Assembly (NCBI GenBank): GCA_020722305.1
Contig: DYLB01000027.1
Location: forward strand, 1-17,038
Direction: 5' to 3'
DNA length: 17,038 nt
Origin: Anaerolinea thermophila
GTDB lineage: Bacteria; Chloroflexota; Anaerolineae; Anaerolineales; Villigracilaceae
The position numbers and the translations under genes were made by a program. Below are positions 1-7,071 of this stretch, piece after piece. Each line of letters begins with the position of its first letter. Positions within the stretch are counted from its first letter, which is position 1. The notes below the pieces were generated by a model, which was not told the origin of the DNA, made no database searches, and worked only from the letters and a program-made list of their open reading frames with translations.

Positions 1-67
1 CAAAATCTGGACCTACCGCGTCTTCCGCGCCCGCGTCAAGTCGGACCCGAAGACCCTGGTGTACTAA
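1..67 (+). CDS. 3' end of an unidentified gene (partial)
   Basis: An open frame enters from the left edge (codons from position 2) and ends with TAA at 65-67. It gives a basic 21-residue tail ending in RVKSDPKTLVY. A 13-bp hairpin follows 8 nt after the stop, as expected at a gene end. I do not recognise the family from so short a tail. The same ending recurs in degraded form at 1790-1846 (RV-x-[ST]-D-x-KTLVY), so this gene end appears to have been duplicated around the flavoprotein gene that follows. Its role is unknown. Confidence 0.6.
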   Translation, partial: KIWTYRVFRARVKSDPKTLVY

Positions 68-75
68 ACCTTTTG

Positions 76-115
76 CCGGAGCAGGCCGCTTCCCGGCCTG
101 CTCCGGTCCGTTTTC
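76..115 (+). terminator. Rho-independent terminator-like hairpin
   Basis: Positions 76-88 and 94-106 are perfect reverse complements (13-bp GC-rich stem, 5-nt loop CTTCC). A short T-rich stretch follows at 111-114. The hairpin sits between the stop at 67 and the ATG at 134, so it probably ends the upstream transcript or attenuates read-through into the flavoprotein gene. Confidence 0.7.
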
Positions 116-133
116 CTTACAGGTAAAAAGACA

Positions 134-1576
134 ATGGCAAAAATCGTTGTTCTTGGAGCGGGCTTTGCTGGGCATACCGCCGCCCTCTATTTGGGCAGCA
201 AACTCGGCAGGCAGCATGAAGTCACGGTTGTCAACAAGTACGACATCTTTGGTTACGTTCCATCCTGGGTATGGGTGGGCGTGGGGCACATGAGGCCGGA
301 ACAAACCACGTTCAAACTCGAACCCGTTTACAAGCGCATGAACGTCAGGTTCGTCCACGCCAGTGTTACCGAAGTCCACCCAGACGCCGGCGACCAGTAT
401 ATCGTGGCCGAAAAAGACGGCTCGAAAGAGCCGGCGCGTGTGGATTACGACTACCTGGTCGTTGCCACCGGTCCCAAACTAAACTTCGAGGGGACGCCTG
501 GCCTGGGACCGCACGGCGGCCACACCTACTCGATTTGTTCCCTGCCCCACGCCATCCAGGCGCGCGACAGGTACCTGGAGATGGTGGAACGCATGAAGAG
601 GGGCGAGCATGTCAAGATGGTCATCGGCGCTGGCCACCCTGGGGCGACCTGCCAGGGAGCGGCCTTCGAGTACCTCGTCAACATTCACAAGGACCTGGTC
701 AAGAAGGGCTTGCGCGACAAGGCCGACCTGCTGTGGCTTTCCAATGAACAGGCGCTGGGCGACTTCGGTGTGCGCGGCCTGCGCGTGCGTCAAAAAGGTG
801 GAAAACTGTTGAGCAGCGAGGAATTCATCACTGCCATCTTCCAGGATTATGGCATCCGCTGGCAGGTGCAGACCGGCGTACACAAAGTGGATGAGAAAAA
901 AATCTATTGGGAGAACTACGAAGGAGAGTATGGCGAGACGGAGTACGATTTTGCCATGCTCATCCCGCAGTTCAAAGGCCAACCCATCAAGTATATTGGC
1001 AAGAACGGCGAGGACGTCTCATCCAAACTGGTCAACGCGGCCGGGTTCGTGTTAGTAGATGGCATCTACGGCCTGAGTTACGACGTGCTGGAACGCAACC
1101 CGGATGCCTGGCCTTCGGCCTATCAGAACCCTTCCTACCCGAACGTTTTTGCGGCCGGAATTGCTTTTGCTCCGCCGGGGCCAATCTCTGTGCCGCATAC
1201 CACCAAAAATGGCACGTCCATTTCGGCCGCGCCGCCGCGCACCGGCATGGTCTCTGGCGTTATCGGCCGTGTCGTGGCTTTGAACATCATGGACCTGGTC
1301 AAACGCGGACGGATGACCCACCACGAGCGCATGTCCGAGATGGTGGCGGCCTGTATCGCCTCCATGGGCGATTCGCTCTGGGATGGGAACGCAGCCGTCA
1401 TGGTCATCTACCCGGTCGTGCCGGACATGAAGCGCTACCCGAACGAGGAGGGCCGTGACTTGTTCGTCTCGCACATGGAGATAGGCGTGAGCGGCGCCTG
1501 GATGAAGCGCATGATCCACGAGACTTTCATGTGGAAGTTGCGCGGATTGCCCGGATGGCAGATCATCCCCGAATAA
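134..1576 (+). CDS. Sulfide:quinone oxidoreductase-like FAD flavoprotein
   Basis: The 480-residue protein starts with a Rossmann FAD motif (GAGFAG, residues 8-13) and has the ATG motif at 111-113. Three cysteines (Cys135 in SICSLPHA, Cys173 in GATCQGAAFE, Cys407 in AACIASMG) match in context the three redox cysteines of archaeal SQR. SQR oxidises sulfide to sulfane sulfur or polysulfide at the membrane and passes electrons through FAD to quinone. The amphipathic, Trp/Met-rich C-terminus (about 453-475) fits monotopic membrane binding. One oddity is the FAD motif near 338-344, which reads VFAAGIA where the family usually has Gly-Asp. An AGG at 121-123 is a weak ribosome-binding site. Expected substrate and quinone use are inferred from family resemblance. 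Another member of the SQR/NDH-2-like superfamily is possible. Confidence 0.75.
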   Translation: MAKIVVLGAGFAGHTAALYLGSKLGRQHEVTVVNKYDIFGYVPSWVWVGVGHMRPEQTTFKLEPVYKRMNVRFVHASVTEVHPDAGDQYIVAEKDGSKEPARVDYDYLVVATGPKLNFEGTPGLGPHGGHTYSICSLPHAIQARDRYLEMVERMKRGEHVKMVIGAGHPGATCQGAAFEYLVNIHKDLVKKGLRDKADLLWLSNEQALGDFGVRGLRVRQKGGKLLSSEEFITAIFQDYGIRWQVQTGVHKVDEKKIYWENYEGEYGETEYDFAMLIPQFKGQPIKYIGKNGEDVSSKLVNAAGFVLVDGIYGLSYDVLERNPDAWPSAYQNPSYPNVFAAGIAFAPPGPISVPHTTKNGTSISAAPPRTGMVSGVIGRVVALNIMDLVKRGRMTHHERMSEMVAACIASMGDSLWDGNAAVMVIYPVVPDMKRYPNEEGRDLFVSHMEIGVSGAWMKRMIHETFMWKLRGLPGWQIIPE

Positions 1577-1631
1577 CGAGAGCAGCCGTCCCGTAGAAAG
1601 AAGCGGGTTTTTATCCCTGATGGAGACCAAA

Positions 1632-1748
1632 ATGGAAATCACCCCCAAAGACAAATTCTGGATGAACTTCAAATTATTCCAGTTGTGGCGCTTCGTCGTC
1701 TTGAATATCAAGATACTCAAAGCGGTGGACCACAGCAAGCGCTCGTGA
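1632..1748 (+). CDS. Small 38-residue hydrophobic/basic protein
   Basis: This short ORF has an ATG at 1632 and TGA at 1746-1748. A clear Shine-Dalgarno GGAG lies at 1622-1625, 6 nt before the start, which is better than that of the neighbouring long genes. It lies 55 nt after the flavoprotein gene on the same strand. The peptide is rich in aromatic and aliphatic residues spaced with lysines (FWMNFKLFQLWRFVVLNIKI, residues 9-28), which suggests an amphipathic or membrane-associated helix. I do not recognise a family. Context suggests a small partner of the SQR-like enzyme, perhaps for membrane attachment, but that is inference. Confidence 0.5.
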   Translation: MEITPKDKFWMNFKLFQLWRFVVLNIKILKAVDHSKRS

Positions 1749-1762
1749 ACGTTGCGCTTTAA

Positions 1763-1867
1763 TCGGGCGGCACGAATTGGGTGTTCTTTTGGTTGAACAC
1801 CCGTTCGAGCCAGCGCGTCAGCACGGACAAAAAGACCCTCGTCTACTCACCCACTTCGCTTGTATAA
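1763..1867 (+). pseudogene. Decayed copy of the 3' end of the gene at 1-67
   Basis: The frame through 1790-1846 aligns without gaps to the last 19 codons of the gene ending at 67. Eleven of 19 residues match: the leading Trp, RV, Asp and the final KTLVY. The original stop is replaced by TCA, and the frame runs on to TAA at 1865. There is no plausible start codon with a ribosome-binding site, and an upstream stop lies at 1760-1762. I read it as a remnant left by duplication or recombination around the SQR-like gene, not as a working gene. Confidence 0.45.
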
Positions 1868-1868
1868 T
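1863..1868 (+). promoter_or_regulatory. Candidate -10 box for cydDC
   Basis: A perfect TATAAT at 1863-1868 lies 72 nt before the cydDC ATG, inside an otherwise non-coding spacer. No good -35 hexamer is visible 16-18 nt upstream, so activity may need an activator, or the match may be chance. Confidence 0.4.
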
Positions 1869-1870
1869 TT

Positions 1871-1902
1871 GGAAGGTTGACGGAATTCCTCCTCAACCTT
1901 CC
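1871..1902 (+). promoter_or_regulatory. 10-bp inverted repeat in the cydDC leader
   Basis: GGAAGGTTGA at 1871-1880 is matched perfectly by TCAACCTTCC at 1893-1902, with a 12-nt loop. It starts just after the candidate -10 box, about where transcription would begin. It could act as an operator or as a 5' mRNA hairpin. Its regulator is unknown. Confidence 0.45.
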
Positions 1903-1940
1903 AGTCATTTAACTTGAAACTTGGAACTTGATACGCTAAC

Positions 1941-4900
1941 ATGCACCGCCGACTCCTGACCCTCAGCCGCTCCTCCCTTTTGGCCTTATCCACCACGATC
2001 CTCGCGGGACTTCTGGCCGGACTCCTGACCATCGGCCAGGCCTGGTCCCTCAGCCGCGTCGTAGACGGCGTCTTCCTCGGTGGGCAGACCCTCGCCCAGG
2101 TGCTGCCACTGATGCAAACCCTGCTGGCGCTCATCTTCGGGCGCGGCCTGCTGGTCTGGCTGGGCGAAGTCAGCGCCAACGCGGTCGCAGTGCGGGTCAA
2201 GACCGACCTGCGCCGGCGGTTGTTCGATCACATCCTCAGTCTCGGGCCGGCCTACACCCGCAGCCAGCGCACCGGCGAACTGACCGCCGCGGCTGTCGAA
2301 GGCATCGAAGCCCTGGACGCCTACTTCAGCCAGTACCTGCCGCAACTGGTCACCTCCGCCCTCATCCCGCTCCTGATCCTGGCTTTCGTTATCCCGAACG
2401 ACCTGCTCTCCGCCGGGATCCTGCTCGTCACCGCCCCGCTGATCCCCTTCTTCATGGTTCTGGTCGGCAAGACCGCCGAATCCCTCACCAAACGCCAGTG
2501 GGACACGCTCAGCCTGCTCTCAGCCCACTTCCTCGACAGCCTGCAAGGACTGACCACACTCAAACTCTTCGGCCAGTCGAAGGCCCATACTGCCCGCATC
2601 GCCGACGTAGCCGAACGCTTCCGCGACACCACCCTCGGCGTGCTGCGGATCACCTTCCTTTCGGCCCTGGTGCTGGAACTGCTGACCACCCTCAGCACCG
2701 CCATCCTGGCGGTCGAGATCGGATTCCGCCTGCTGTATGCGCGCATGGAATTCCAACCGGCGCTCTTCCTGCTCATCCTGGCCCCTGAATTCTACCTGCC
2801 GCTGCGGATGCTCGGATTACGCTTCCACGCCGGCATGGCCGGCACGAGCGCAGCGCGGCGGATTTTTGAGATTTTGGACATAGAGACCAGAGAGCAGAGA
2901 GCAGAGATGAGCGATTCCAGTAAACAGCAACCATTCTCTACTCTCCATTTATCTAATCTCTCTTACACTTACCCCGGCGAAACCGCCCCCGCCCTGCAAG
3001 ACATCAACCTGACCATCGAAGCCGGGCAGCACATCGCCTTGGTCGGCAAGACCGGCGCGGGCAAATCTACGCTGGTCAATTTACTGTTAGGGTTCATCCA
3101 GCCGACATCGGGGGTAATCATTCATCGTGATCGTACTGGAATTTCGAATTCTGAACTCAAAATTCCAAATTTAATTGCCTGGGTCCCCCAACGCCCCTAC
3201 CTCTTCAACGACACCCTCGCCGCCAACATCAAACTCGGCAAGCCCGACGCCACCGATGCAGAAGTGGCCGCCGCAGCCAAAGCAGCCCGCCTGGATGAGT
3301 TCATCGCCTCGCTGCCGGAGGGCTACGCGACCCGAATCGGGGAGGGCGGGGCGCGTCTAAGCGGCGGACAGGCCCAACGTCTCGCGCTGGCGCGGGCCTT
3401 CCTCCTCGACGCGCCGCTCCTCATCCTGGACGAACCCACTTCCAGCCTGGACCCGGAGACCGAATCCCAACTCGACCAGGCCCTCCGTGAACTTGGCCGA
3501 AACCGAACCGTCATCACCATCGCCCACCGTCTGAATACCGTCTTCGAGGCCGACAAAATCGTCGTGTTGGAAGCGGGCCGCATCGTCGAAACCGGCACGC
3601 ATGACGAACTGATCGCGCAAAATGGCGCTTATGCCCGGCTGGTGCAGGCGTATGCTGCCGAAGCATCGCCGCCGGGGTTTTTGCCCGCTGCCCGCGCCGA
3701 CGAGCAGAAAATCGTACATTCGCTCGTATCCAGCAGCCTGGGCGACGCCATCAGCCCGGAATACCGCGGCCCGTCCACGACCCGCACGCTGGGGCGACTG
3801 CTCGGCTTTCTGGGCGGGTCGTGGCGGCAGGTGGGGCTGTCGGTGCTGCTGGGGGCGGCCACCATCGGGTCCAGTGTGGCCCTGATGGGCACCTCCGCCT
3901 GGCTGATCTCGACCGCCGCCCTGCACGGCTCGGTGGCGGACTTTGGCGTGGCGGTGGTGGGCGTGCGCTTCTTCGGGATCGCCCGGGGCGTCTTCCGCTA
4001 CCTCGAACGGCTGGTCTCGCACGGCGTAACCTTCAACCTGCTGGCCCGCCTGCGGGTCTGGTTCTACACGGCGCTGGAGCCGCTCGCCCCGGCCCGCTTG
4101 ATGCACTTCCGCAGCGGGGATTTGCTCAGCCGCATTGTGGCAGACGTGGAATTTCTGGAGAATTTCTACATCCGGGTCGTCTCGCCGCCGGTGGTGGCCG
4201 TGCTGGTGGCGCTGGGGACGGGACTTTTCTTGTGGGCTTACGACCCGATCCTGTCCCTGGCGCTGCTGGCCTCCCTGCTGGCGCTGGGGGCCGGCACACC
4301 GTTCATCACCCAGGCCGTCAGCCGGAAACCGGGAAAAAAGCTCATCGCCCGCCGCGCCGCCCTCCACACCCTGCTCGTGGACGGCATCCAGGGCCTGCCT
4401 GACCTGCTGGCCTTTGGCCGGGCCGCCGACCGCGCCGCGCAGATTGACGCCGCCAGCCAAGACTATGGGCGCATCCAGCGCCGGATGGCCGCCATCAACG
4501 CCGTCAACACCGGGCTTGGCACGCTCCTGAGCAACCTGGGCTTGTGGACGGTCGTCCTGCTGGCGATCCCGCTCATCCATCAAGGCCAAATCCCCGGCGT
4601 GATGCTGGCAACGCTGGGGCTGGTCACACTGGCCGCATTCGAAGCCGTCACCCCGCTTCCGCTGGCGGCCCAGACGATGAGCAGCAGCGCCGAAGCCGCC
4701 CGGAGGTTGTTTGAGGTGGTGGAGGCCGAACCGGCAATCGGTGATCGGTTGTCAGTAAGCAGTGAGCCGTATCCAGTATCCAGTCATCAGCCATCCATTA
4801 CCAATTGCCAATTACAAATTACGGGTCTCACCTTCACCTATCCCCACACGACGACTCCCGCCCTGCAAGATTTGACCTTCGACCTTCGACCCGGTGAGTC

Positions 4901-5555
4901 CATCGCCATCGTCGGGCCGAGCGGGGCGGGGAAGTCGACCCTGGTCAATTTGCTGGTGCGCTTTTGGGAGTATGACGGGGGCAGCATCCAATTGAATGGG
5001 ACCGACCTGCACCAACTGGCCGGGGAAGAGGTGCGCGCCCAATTTGCAGTCGTTTCGCAGAATTCGTACTTTTTCAACGCCAGCATCCGCCAGAACCTGA
5101 AACTGGCCCGGCCGGGCGCGTCGGACGAGGAGATGATCGAGGCGGCGCGTCAGGCCCAAATCCACGAATGGATCGCCGGGCTGAAGGACGGGTACGAGAC
5201 CCGGATCGGGGAACAGGGATTCCGTCTCAGCGGCGGCGAACGCCAGCGTCTCGCCATTGCCCGCGCCCTGCTCAAGGAGGCGCCCATCCTGGTGCTCGAC
5301 GAACCGACCGCCAACCTCGACCCGTTGACCGAACGGGCCGTCCTGGAAACGCTCTTCGGGCTGATGGCGGGGCGGACTTCTATCCTCATCACTCACCGAC
5401 TGGTCAGCCTGGAGAATGTCGGCACCGTCCTCGTGCTGGACCGGGGCCGGATCGCCGAACGGGGCCGCCACTCCGAATTACTGGCAATTGACGGCCTGTA
5501 CCGCCGCCTGTTCGATCTGCAAAACCGGATCATTGGAGGCAATCCGGCCGGTTAA
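1941..5555 (+). CDS. cydDC: Fused CydD-CydC thiol/heme-linked ABC exporter
   Basis: This 1204-residue protein joins two ABC half-transporters that are separate in E. coli. The CydD half has TM helices in about 1-290, including the CydD-typical segment LILAPEFYLPLR. Its NBD1 has Walker A at 369-376, LSGGQ at 473-477 and Walker B Asp497-Glu498. The CydC half has TM helices in about 620-920, with the CydC-like stretch RSGDLLSRIVADVEFLENFY. Its NBD2 has Walker A at 992-999, LSGGE at 1096-1100 and Asp1120-Glu1121. Both ATPase sites look intact. CydDC exports cysteine/glutathione and is needed to assemble cytochrome bd oxidase; cydAB is not in this window. Three AT-rich word-repeat tracts lie in frame (about residues 315-330, 393-412 and 935-962). 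No clear Shine-Dalgarno precedes the ATG; the start is chosen by alignment of TM1. Confidence 0.9.
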   Translation: MHRRLLTLSRSSLLALSTTILAGLLAGLLTIGQAWSLSRVVDGVFLGGQTLAQVLPLMQTLLALIFGRGLLVWLGEVSANAVAVRVKTDLRRRLFDHILSLGPAYTRSQRTGELTAAAVEGIEALDAYFSQYLPQLVTSALIPLLILAFVIPNDLLSAGILLVTAPLIPFFMVLVGKTAESLTKRQWDTLSLLSAHFLDSLQGLTTLKLFGQSKAHTARIADVAERFRDTTLGVLRITFLSALVLELLTTLSTAILAVEIGFRLLYARMEFQPALFLLILAPEFYLPLRMLGLRFHAGMAGTSAARRIFEILDIETREQRAEMSDSSKQQPFSTLHLSNLSYTYPGETAPALQDINLTIEAGQHIALVGKTGAGKSTLVNLLLGFIQPTSGVIIHRDRTGISNSELKIPNLIAWVPQRPYLFNDTLAANIKLGKPDATDAEVAAAAKAARLDEFIASLPEGYATRIGEGGARLSGGQAQRLALARAFLLDAPLLILDEPTSSLDPETESQLDQALRELGRNRTVITIAHRLNTVFEADKIVVLEAGRIVETGTHDELIAQNGAYARLVQAYAAEASPPGFLPAARADEQKIVHSLVSSSLGDAISPEYRGPSTTRTLGRLLGFLGGSWRQVGLSVLLGAATIGSSVALMGTSAWLISTAALHGSVADFGVAVVGVRFFGIARGVFRYLERLVSHGVTFNLLARLRVWFYTALEPLAPARLMHFRSGDLLSRIVADVEFLENFYIRVVSPPVVAVLVALGTGLFLWAYDPILSLALLASLLALGAGTPFITQAVSRKPGKKLIARRAALHTLLVDGIQGLPDLLAFGRAADRAAQIDAASQDYGRIQRRMAAINAVNTGLGTLLSNLGLWTVVLLAIPLIHQGQIPGVMLATLGLVTLAAFEAVTPLPLAAQTMSSSAEAARRLFEVVEAEPAIGDRLSVSSEPYPVSSHQPSITNCQLQITGLTFTYPHTTTPALQDLTFDLRPGESIAIVGPSGAGKSTLVNLLVRFWEYDGGSIQLNGTDLHQLAGEEVRAQFAVVSQNSYFFNASIRQNLKLARPGASDEEMIEAARQAQIHEWIAGLKDGYETRIGEQGFRLSGGERQRLAIARALLKEAPILVLDEPTANLDPLTERAVLETLFGLMAGRTSILITHRLVSLENVGTVLVLDRGRIAERGRHSELLAIDGLYRRLFDLQNRIIGGNPAG
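2884..2912 (+). repeat. AGAGAGC-type word repeat inside cydDC
   Basis: Tandem imperfect words (AGAGACC, AGAGAGC, AGAGAGC, AGAG) lie in frame in the linker between the CydD membrane domain and NBD1. They encode a polar stretch. Composition differs sharply from the flanking high-GC codons. Confidence 0.55.
3120..3178 (+). repeat. AT-rich word-repeat tract inside NBD1 of cydDC
   Basis: This AT-rich stretch contains words such as GAATTTCGAATTCTGAACTC and an inverted pair GGAATTT/AAATTCC. It replaces the usual high-GC coding sequence between Walker A and the Q-loop (WVPQ). It keeps the reading frame, and the segment has about the normal length for the family. Confidence 0.5.
4741..4824 (+). repeat. 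CAGTATC / CAATTACC word-repeat tract inside cydDC
   Basis: The tract shows repeated TATCCAG heptamers (about 4770-4783) followed by CAATTGCC, CAATTAC and AAATTAC words (4800-4822). It sits in frame in the linker between the CydC membrane domain and NBD2. The heptamers resemble those at 15617-15672 and at the right window edge. Confidence 0.6.
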
Positions 5556-5573
5556 ATTGCATTTCCTCAACGG

Positions 5574-5602
5574 TTGCGCGCAGTGAACATACATGCTATA
5601 AT
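5574..5602 (+). promoter_or_regulatory. Extended -10 promoter for rho
   Basis: TGC-TATAAT lies at 5594-5602, a perfect -10 with the extended TGn motif. TTGCGC at 5574-5579 is a partial -35, 17 nt upstream. It lies just after the cydDC stop and about 190 nt before the rho start. Confidence 0.7.
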
Positions 5603-5793
5603 TTGTGCATCCCCTTTGGTTGACATCAGACTTGGTTTTCCCCGTGTGCAGTCGCCTCCGCGTGGTTATCAAGCGTAAGATTGTGGATATTTCACCCTGA
5701 GAATTCAAATTGAACAAAATAAGACTTCCTAACCCGTTGGGGGCTGGCATTTGCCATCATTCTATATCCCAAAATTGAGAGCATTGAAAACTT
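5603..5793 (+). other. Long 5' leader of rho
   Basis: About 185 nt of non-coding sequence separate the promoter from the rho ATG. Its first half is pyrimidine-rich and poor in obvious stable hairpins. E. coli rho is autoregulated by premature termination in its own leader, and a long C/U-rich leader here would suit the same mechanism. A GTG frame at 5644-5700 could encode 18 residues but lacks a ribosome-binding site. Confidence 0.4.
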
Positions 5794-7071
5794 ATGAACA
5801 TTCTCGAACTTGAAAATAAACCCCTGGCCGCCTTGCGCCAAATGGGCAAAGATTACGATATAACCAATGCCTATCGTCTCAAAAAAGAAGCGCTGATCCT
5901 GCACATCAAACAGGCGGAAGCGGAGCGCGAAGGCCAGGAGATCCGCGGCGGCATCCTGGAGATCATGAGCGAAGGGATCGGCTTCCTGCGGACCGAGCGC
6001 TACCAGATCAGCGACTCGGACATCTACGTTTCGCAGGCCCAGCTCAGGCGCCACGAACTGCGCAGCGGGGATATGATCATCGGGCACGTCCGCCCGCCGC
6101 GTGAATCCGAACGGCATTACGGCCTGATCAAGGTGGAATCGGTCAACGGGCAAGACCCGGAAGAGTCCCGCCGCCGCCCGAACTTCGAAACCCTTACCCC
6201 GATCTTCCCCGACAAACGCTTCGACCTCGAAACCGACCGGAATACCCTGGCTCCCCGGCTGATCAACCTGATTGCCCCGATCGGGCGCGGCCAGCGCGGC
6301 TTGATCGTTTCGCCGCCCAAAGCCGGCAAGACCACCATCCTGAAGCAGCTCGCCAACTCCATTTCGACCAAACATCCCGACGTGCATCTGATGGTCGCCC
6401 TGATCGGCGAGCGCCCCGAAGAAGTGACCGATATGGACCGCTCGGTGGACGCCGAAGTGATCGCCTCCACCTTCGACGAGCCGGTCACCTCCCACGTCCG
6501 CACCGCCGAGATCGCCCTCGACCGCGCCAAGCGCCTGGTCGAGATTGGGCAGCACGTGGTCATCCTGATGGACTCGATCACCCGCCTAGCGCGGGCTTAC
6601 AACCTGGTCGTCAACCCCTCCGGGCGCACGCTCTCCGGCGGTATGGATCCGTCAGCACTCTACCCGCCCAAGCGTTTCTTCGGCGCGGCCCGCAACCTGG
6701 AAGAAGGCGGCTCGCTGACCATCATCGCCACCTGCCTGGTGGATACCGGCTCCCGCCTGGACGACGTGGTTTACGAAGAGTTCAAAGGCACCGGCAACAT
6801 GGAACTGCATCTCAGCCGCCGTTTGCAGGAACGCCGCATCTTCCCCTCGGTGGATATCGAGCGCTCGTCCACCCGCCGCGAGGACCTGCTCCTCGGCCCC
6901 GACGTGTTGCAGCGCGCCTGGCTGATGCGCCGCATGTACCTGCAAATGATCTCCCCGCCGCCCCAGGGGGCCGGCATGGACCCGGCCGTCGCCACCGAAG
7001 CCATCCTCCAGCGCATGATCCGGTCCAAAAACAACCAGGAATTCCTCGACAATCTTACAGACAACCTATGA
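5794..7071 (+). CDS. rho: Transcription termination factor Rho
   Basis: The 425-residue protein has the usual Rho length and order. A Rho N-terminal helical domain (1-45; start MNILELENKPL mirrors the family N-terminus) precedes the RNA-binding cold-shock-like domain with RNP1-like GIGFLR (61-66). The ATPase core has Walker A PPKAGKTT (174-181), GERPEEV (205-211), Walker B ending in Asp260, the Q-loop LSGGMD (280-285) and the R-loop KGTGNMELHLSR (331-342). Rho is a hexameric RNA helicase that ends untranslated transcripts. The first of four rightward genes, it overlaps the next by ATGA. The ribosome-binding site is weak, but the start is fixed by the conserved N-terminus. No insertion domain is seen. 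Confidence 0.97.
   Translation: MNILELENKPLAALRQMGKDYDITNAYRLKKEALILHIKQAEAEREGQEIRGGILEIMSEGIGFLRTERYQISDSDIYVSQAQLRRHELRSGDMIIGHVRPPRESERHYGLIKVESVNGQDPEESRRRPNFETLTPIFPDKRFDLETDRNTLAPRLINLIAPIGRGQRGLIVSPPKAGKTTILKQLANSISTKHPDVHLMVALIGERPEEVTDMDRSVDAEVIASTFDEPVTSHVRTAEIALDRAKRLVEIGQHVVILMDSITRLARAYNLVVNPSGRTLSGGMDPSALYPPKRFFGAARNLEEGGSLTIIATCLVDTGSRLDDVVYEEFKGTGNMELHLSRRLQERRIFPSVDIERSSTRREDLLLGPDVLQRAWLMRRMYLQMISPPPQGAGMDPAVATEAILQRMIRSKNNQEFLDNLTDNL

Noticed and set aside
1592..1614. Terminator after the SQR-like gene (CCCG...CGGG followed by T run)
   Set aside because: The stem is only 4 bp with a long loop. The small ORF with a good ribosome-binding site follows, so read-through is more likely.
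3357..4589. Open frame (410 codons) opposite cydDC
   Set aside because: The composition is that of an antisense shadow. The plus-strand frame has intact ABC motifs throughout.
5644..5700. Possible 18-residue leader peptide before rho (GTG start)
   Set aside because: There is no ribosome-binding site, and no similarity to the known rho leader peptide was seen.
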